NCBI GenBank assembly: GCA_002633025.1
Contig: NMRB01000215.1
Span: forward strand, 403,479-467,478
Direction: 5' to 3'
Length of the DNA: 64,000 nt
Origin: Notospermus geniculatus
Taxonomy: Eukaryota; Nemertea; Pilidiophora; Heteronemertea; Lineidae
A program made the position numbers and the translations under genes. This document shows positions 59,640-64,000 of the stretch, one piece after another; the stretch's first letter is position 1; the number at the start of each line of letters is the position of its first letter. Below the pieces are notes generated by a model. It did no database searches and had not been told where the DNA came from. It was given only the letters and a program-made list of their open reading frames with translations.

Positions 59640-60190
59640 ACTGGAGAGATTTTGTAACGTTACAAAATCTCACCACTCGCTGGAGAGATTTTGTAACGCT
59701 AGTTCTCACGCCTTAGCTAAGATGGCGCTCGCATCGGCCGTCCCAGGCCGGCTTGAGGATCTATCATCATTGAGATGAAAGTTACTTGAAGTTCCGCCAA
59801 ATATTTAAGGAGCCAGATGCAATTTATGTGAAATTTCGCAAGGGTCTCTAAGGGGTTTTTAGGCGGCCGGAGGCGGCCGTTTTGAGTCCTAAAGGGTTAA
59901 CTTAACCACTGGAGAGATTTTGTAACGTTACAAAATCTCTCCAGTGGTGAGATTTTGTAACGTTTTTGCCGTTTAGGCCCTCTTCCCTTTTTACCAGGGA
60001 GTGGAGATAAATTGTAACTTAGGTTTGTTTTGTAACATTACAAAATCTCACCAATCACTGGAGAGATTTTGTAACGTTACAAAATCTCTCCAGTGGTGAG
60101 ATTTTGTAACGTTTTTGCCGTTTAGGCCCTCTTCCGTTTTTACCAGGGAGTGGAGATAAATTGTAACTTAGGTTTGTTACAAAAAATCTC
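59640..60190. repeat. palindrome cluster around GTAACGTTAC
   Basis: Perfect palindromes GAGATTTTGTAACGTTACAA plus AATCTC occur near 59648, 59910 and 60062. Two inverted copies of the 59450-59515 segment (GTTTAGGCCCTCTTCC ... GATAAATTGTAACTTAGG) lie at 59965-60030 and 60113-60178. The whole is a nest of direct and inverted copies. Confidence 0.75.
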
Positions 60191-60410
60191 CTGGCGATAA
60201 AGTGTAACTTTCATGTGTTACAAATTATCACCATACTAGATTCTCTCAGAGGAAGTTCGACAAGGTTCAGGGGTAGTCCGAGCGCATTCGCAATTTCTGT
60301 CGTAATTTGCCGTGATGTTCCATTGAATGCAGGATGGAGCGAACTAGGCTAAGTGAAACTAGGCTGAGGACAGGAGGTAACCAAAGTTTCCAGGCCATCT
60401 GTCGAGCTGT

Positions 60411-60624
60411 TCTGATCAAGACAACAGGAGACAATTGGTGTCATTTTGTAGGTACATGTATATCATTCTTCATTTTTTGCCAACAAACCTAAGTTACAAT
60501 TTATCTCCACTCCCTGGTAAAAAGGCAAGAGGGCCTAAACGGCAATAACTCTTGAACCTTTGGAGATATCGGCAAACGGTTCAGTGGAAATATGGAGGAG
60601 ACATTGACGATGGTTCACTGCAAA
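60411..60624. repeat. duplicated segment, second copy, abutting the gap
   Basis: Nearly identical to 59387-59600, with a 5-bp change in GGTACATGTATATC. It stops where the N run begins. Confidence 0.85.
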
Positions 60625-60791
60625 NNNNNNNNNNNNNNNNNNNNNNNNNNNNNNNNNNNNNNNNNNNNNNNNNNNNNNNNNNNNNNNNNNNNNNNNNNNN
60701 NNNNNNNNNNNNNNNNNNNNNNNNNNNNNNNNNNNNNNNNNNNNNNNNNNNNNNNNNNNNNNNNNNNNNNNNNNNNNNNNNNNNNNNNNNN
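60625..60791. other. assembly gap, 167 N
   Basis: Unknown sequence. The frames that cross it are meaningless. Confidence 1.
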
Positions 60792-61889
60792 TAAACGTCA
60801 TGCACTTGTTCAACTTCATCGCAGTTTGTTACAAAGACCGAGGCCCTCAGCGCCCGACTGAGCAACTTTAAAATTACAAGAAGGAACCCAGAGACGGAAA
60901 TTTAGAGTCGGCCAATATTTCATCAGCTTCCTTCGATTTAGTTGATGATACACCGAGACTTTTAGGAAATTGCACAAAATGTCAACTGGGATAACCCATC
61001 AAATCAAAGCGAGTTCGATGGAATGTTGACATCTCAAACATAATCGCTGGAATTTAATCATTGAAGTGTCGGAAACGATGGAGACTGAATCACGGCTTCT
61101 TTGAAATGCCGCTTGGCGCTTTCGGGTGGCACTTCGGGTCGGGCCGGGGGAAGGAGTGCTCAACCTCCGTGCAAATTTCAACCCACTCATCTGCTCGCCC
61201 GTCAGCAAGAACGTTTGTTGCTTTCAACTTTGCTCTCTCAACAATGATTCCGTGGGACTTTCATTTTCGCGTCCCGTATTTTCGGTTCGTCCTCATCGGA
61301 CATCCGTCCGTGACCTCTGGAGACAGACAACGCCTCAAGCGTGATTCATTGGCGCACGGATCCGGTCCGTTTTCAGTCCGTTTGCGCCTAGTTTTCCGGA
61401 CAGGACAACGCAAAAGTCCATTTGATCGATTTTTTACGAACTTGAATCGGACAAAATTCGGCCGTATTCCAATAAACGGCCCCGCTTCAGGATGCTCCAT
61501 TGTGTGGTACACTAGTGCTGTCACCTGGAAGAAGACAGTGGAACTACAGGAGTATCTCTGCTTCAGGCAGTCGTTTCAAGATGGCAGCACCCATGAATGA
61601 AATTTCCTCTAGCTACTTCAACAGCAACCAGAACCAGTTATATCTCTGGGTTCCTTGGGGTGCTTTTCTGCACCCTAGGTCCCATACCTCCCAGGTGGGG
61701 TAAGGGCGAGAGACGGTCTTTGATCAGACTTTCGTCACTTGTCGTGCATGCAGTTGTTGCCCTTATGTGGCCCTGACAGAATCTGCAGCATCTAGCCTTG
61801 TGATGATCTGCTGCCAGTTCCCGAACACTCACTGAATGAGATGATGCTTGATGGTCATAACAGTGCCAAAGATGGCCACACAAAACAAG
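60792..61889. other. no supported gene
   Basis: A 179-codon plus-strand frame (61061-61600) overlaps open frames on the other strand and in another frame. It has no recognised domain and contains GTCCG-rich partly inverted sequence, so I do not call it. Confidence 0.45.
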
Positions 61890-61902
61890 ATGTCAACCTC
61901 TA

Positions 61903-61915
61903 AATAAACTTTATT
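61903..61915. terminator. polyadenylation signals on both strands
   Basis: AATAAA occurs on the plus strand at 61903-61908 and on the minus strand at 61910-61915, with one base between them. The minus-strand copy is well placed to end ZW10. The plus-strand copy could serve a convergent transcript, but no supported plus-strand gene is seen upstream. Confidence 0.5.
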
Positions 61916-62160
61916 GAAGAGCTACACAAATGTGTACATGATAGGTTAGGTACATATTGGTCTGGGATAGCATTCAGCCCAGTCAACTGTGCAGGTGAAC
62001 TTGTTGGTAGCACAAAATTCCTTTAAAAGTGGCACTTTCAATCTAGCCAGTAATATACACGTCATAACACTTGGAAGCACAAGATTTCAGCTGCATATAC
62101 AAAGGGAATCAATACCGACAATGCATAAAACTTAACTGAACAAGCCTGCTAACAAATACA

Positions 62161-62392
62161 GGGGCGTAGACTGGGGGGGGGGGGGGGNTTTTGGCTAAGA
62201 ATAGCACCGAAATCACGTCTCAGAGCATCTAGATTCCAAAATTTTCTGGGGGAGGCCCCCCCCGACCCCCCTCCGGTGCACACCTTTGTTACTCTTCAGC
62301 ATGCACTGTGAAATTTCAGGCGTCCACTACAGGGGGAGTTCCGCTTTCACAAAAATGTGCACCTCCCCAGGCTCAGACCAGCCTATGCCCTT
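62161..62392. mobile_element. hAT-like non-autonomous element in ZW10 3' UTR
   Basis: The ends are imperfect inverted repeats: GGGGCGTAGACTGG on the left and, read from the other strand, AAGGGCATAGGCTGG on the right. The flanks are CAAATACA (62153-62160) and GAAATACA (62393-62400), an 8-bp target duplication with one mismatch, as expected of hAT. The interior has a run of G on one side and a C-rich stretch on the other, and no coding capacity. The N at 62188 lies just after the G run and probably marks an unresolved homopolymer. Confidence 0.6.
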
Positions 62393-62644
62393 GAAATACA
62401 GTCCCTTTCACATGACTCGCCCTCCTTTTCTGTGTGGCTCTCTAATATAAAACTCTTTTCCTTTGGTGAGCCAAAAGCTACAGTAGCAGTCACACACTTT
62501 CCCAAATTTTAGGTGGACGCAGTCATGAGGGAATATTGTGAATTCTCAGACACATGTGAGATACTGAAAATGTTCTCACATCTTGGCCAAGAAACGTACT
62601 CAGGCCTGTTGACACACCTCATTAAAACCTAAATTTTTGTTTCA

Positions 62645-63015
62645 TTACTTGATCCTCGCCAAGACGGCTGACCGTCTGTCGGTGTTCTGAAACAATGCCC
62701 TGATCAACTGCTTTATCTCAGCAGGAAAGAACTCATTCGCCAGGGGGCCTTTCCCGTCTGCCCATCTCTCAGAGATCACATTTAAACCAGAATTAAGCAC
62801 CAGGACAATCTCTTTAAACTTGTTCCACATTGGTGTGTACTTCTGAAGCGAGGCCACAGCATTGTTTTCAGGGTCCTCGGATACGAAGTATCCACTGGCC
62901 TTGTTGACGATGACGGTCAGGAAGCTGTGCAGCAAGCCGGCATCGTCGGCAGAGATGTCTTCTAGGGCTGTGATACAACTCATGATCTCGACAATTGCAG
63001 AATTCAGTAGGGTTC
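62645..63015 (-). CDS. ZW10: ZW10 homologue, last coding exon with stop codon
   Basis: The exon begins after a CAATTCAG acceptor and reads GTLLNSAIVEI, then ITALEDIS, then RWADGKGPLA, and ends RALFQNTDRR...ARIK followed by TAA. These blocks are the strongly conserved C terminus of animal ZW10. The frame is intact and the C terminus is complete, so the gene looks functional here. The three exons are separated by small introns of 205 and 249 bp. The same strand carries a predicted 3' UTR and a polyadenylation signal downstream. Confidence 0.92.
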
Positions 63016-63220
63016 CTGAATTGGAAGAAATGGGGATGAAAAACAGAACTGCAACACTTACAACATCCTAAACCACAAGAAATGAAATTGACAAGAACAA
63101 TTTGAACGAACATTATCTGAAACAGAATTAGTGAGAAATCAGTGCACCTGTGTTTCATGAGCAAAACATTTGCTACATATGACATAGCAGTCAGAGAAGA
63201 TTGCGGTTACATGTACATAC

Positions 63221-63355
63221 CAATAGCTTTGAAGTAGATGGACTGGGGCAGCACCCCCTGCCAAACTTTCTGCAGATGGGTCAGCTGGAACAGGACCTGA
63301 TCGATGGCCTTCTCAGCTGATCTGCCTGAGTCACCCTCGGCAACATTGGCAAAGC
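63221..63355 (-). CDS. ZW10: ZW10 homologue, penultimate coding exon
   Basis: This 135-bp exon continues the ZW10 frame. It reads through an acidic/serine linker (EGDSGRSAEK) into QVLFQLTHLQKVWQGVLP and ends in FKAIG. The corresponding human segment reads VLHQLKRLGIVWQDVLPVN, so the match is clear. The acceptor is TTTTCCTAG followed by GC. The donor is CTATTG followed by GTATGT. The glycine codon is split G|GA and joins the last exon at GTLLN. The exon lies in the C-terminal helical tethering region shared with Dsl1/Tip20 proteins. It is too short to have been obvious from open-frame length alone and was found through conservation and splice phase. Confidence 0.9.
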
Positions 63356-63604
63356 CTAGGAAAACAAACAATTCTCATTGGTGAACAATGAAAAGAAAAA
63401 ATCCACTTGTTATCCCGGGAAGTTCACCAATTTCTCATTTGTCACAGATACAACTGCTTCATTAACTGTGAAAGAGCACAAACAGCAAGTTTTCTAAGTT
63501 GGCATTATGAGGTTGTTATATCAACCATTTAGGAGCACCGCTGCAAAACCAACGTCGATCACAGTCACCTGGTGATCACAAGGTAAATCTCAGTGTTTAC
63601 ATAC

Positions 63605-63814
63605 CATTGGCACCTTGGAGACACTCCATGATCTGTCCTTTCTGCCTGGACATCTGGTTGAGGAGGCACTCATTCCCCAGTCGTCGTATCATGGGCACAT
63701 AATCTAAGAATGTGGTTGTGCCGTGTTGGAGGAGTTCTGCCAGTGACTGCCTGAACTGATGGCCAAGGGTGGTCAGGTGGTGGGAGATGTACATACAGTT
63801 ATTGTGTTGGAGAG
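63605..63814 (-). CDS. ZW10: ZW10 homologue, internal exon (third from the end)
   Basis: This exon encodes the part of ZW10 that starts near the HNNCMYI block and continues through LGHQFR and [10 protein letters not shown] recognise these from animal ZW10. ZW10 works with ROD and Zwilch (RZZ) at kinetochores, recruiting dynein and the spindle checkpoint. With NAG and RINT1 (NRZ) it tethers Golgi-to-ER vesicles. The acceptor is TTTTTGCAG followed by CT, and the donor is CAATG followed by GTATGT. The phase joins exactly to the next exon (N-G-F-A). The visible C-terminal part is about 237 residues, against roughly 780 for the whole human protein, so most of the gene lies beyond the right edge of the window. 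No exon encoding the residues expected just before this block is seen between 63815 and 64000. Confidence 0.9.
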
Positions 63815-64000
63815 CTGCAAAAAGCATGTAATAGATGTAGCTTCAGTGGCCTAACTTTGATTTCAACAAATCTCCACAGTACCAGTAAGTACCTGTGCCA
63901 TCCAAATCAAGCATGTGGTCATTCTGCCATAGCAGGCACTGAAACGGAAATGCAGTGCAGGCCTTTCTGTTTGACGGGCGCTAAAATGTGCATGCACCTC

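Larger units (their letters stand above)
61890..62644 (-). other. predicted 3' UTR of ZW10
   Basis: This interval lies between the ZW10 stop codon and about 20 bases beyond the first good AATAAA on the minus strand. It is largely non-coding. It is interrupted by a hAT-like element at 62161-62392 with G- and C-rich runs and a single N at 62188. The 3' boundary is inferred from the signal position only. Confidence 0.55.

Noticed and set aside
61061-61600. Plus-strand frame of 179 codons
   Set aside because: Overlapping open frames, no domain, no good splice or start context, and partly inverted GTCCG-rich sequence.
63893-63938. A 46-bp minus-strand segment with AG and GT borders, in phase with the ZW10 exon at 63814
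   Set aside because: Its translation does not match the conserved residues that precede HNNCMYI in ZW10, so the true previous exon is probably beyond the window.

Overview
The window is eukaryotic and looks like a low-density piece of a marine invertebrate genome, most likely a deuterostome. The evidence is intron-split genes with GT/AG junctions, AATAAA signals, several families of tRNA-derived SINEs, many short foldback (MITE-like) elements, numerous minisatellites, and frequent AGGCCT and ACATGTAC words. The phylum is an inference; no species is claimed. There is no operon structure, rRNA or CRISPR array.

Only two protein genes are recognised with confidence, both on the minus strand. At the right end (62.6-63.8 kb) are the last three coding exons of ZW10, a kinetochore (RZZ) and ER-tethering (NRZ) protein. 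Its predicted 3' UTR runs to about 61.9 kb and carries a hAT-like insertion. At 51.26-52.12 kb are two consecutive exons of a guanylate-binding-protein (GB1/RHD3) GTPase with the G2 and G3 motifs. Its P-loop and helical-domain exons were not found, so it may be a relic. Weak exon candidates (a signal-peptide-like start at 34.36 kb, ORFs at 16.6, 29.2, 42.6 and 58.8-59.5 kb) are listed at low confidence.

Layout. 0-8.7 kb: non-coding with foldback elements (1.3, 2.7, 4.8, 7.3 kb) and a ~140-bp tandem repeat (3.9-4.4 kb). 8.7-14 kb: a repeat complex of a 36-bp minisatellite, a ~150-bp satellite and two near-identical 1.2-1.5 kb blocks meeting at single N characters. 14-29.5 kb: SINEs, MITEs and simple repeats. 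29.8-30.2 kb: a 23-bp minisatellite. 31-33.3 kb: two further tandem repeats. 34.9-37.4 kb: foldback elements, including a 1.22-kb TIR element with a 3-bp TAA target duplication inserted in an older foldback repeat. 39-39.65 kb: a tandem array of tRNA-like units. 41.4-41.9 kb: a duplicated block around an N. 44-50.7 kb: SINEs and MITEs. 51-54 kb: the GBP exons, a 377-bp element with an apparent 8-bp duplication, and a pogo-like MITE. 55.1-56.1 kb: a 32-bp minisatellite. 57.8 kb: a 41-bp repeat. 59.4-60.8 kb: palindrome-rich duplicated sequence ending in a 167-N gap. 61.9-63.8 kb: ZW10.

The most unusual things seen are a ~100-bp unit with a hammerhead-ribozyme-like core, found at four loci and flanked at one by an 18-bp direct repeat with a matching empty site nearby; the 1.22-kb foldback whose arms alternate in order a-b-a'-b'; and repeated coincidence of single Ns with duplicated flanks, which suggests unmerged haplotypes rather than true duplication.
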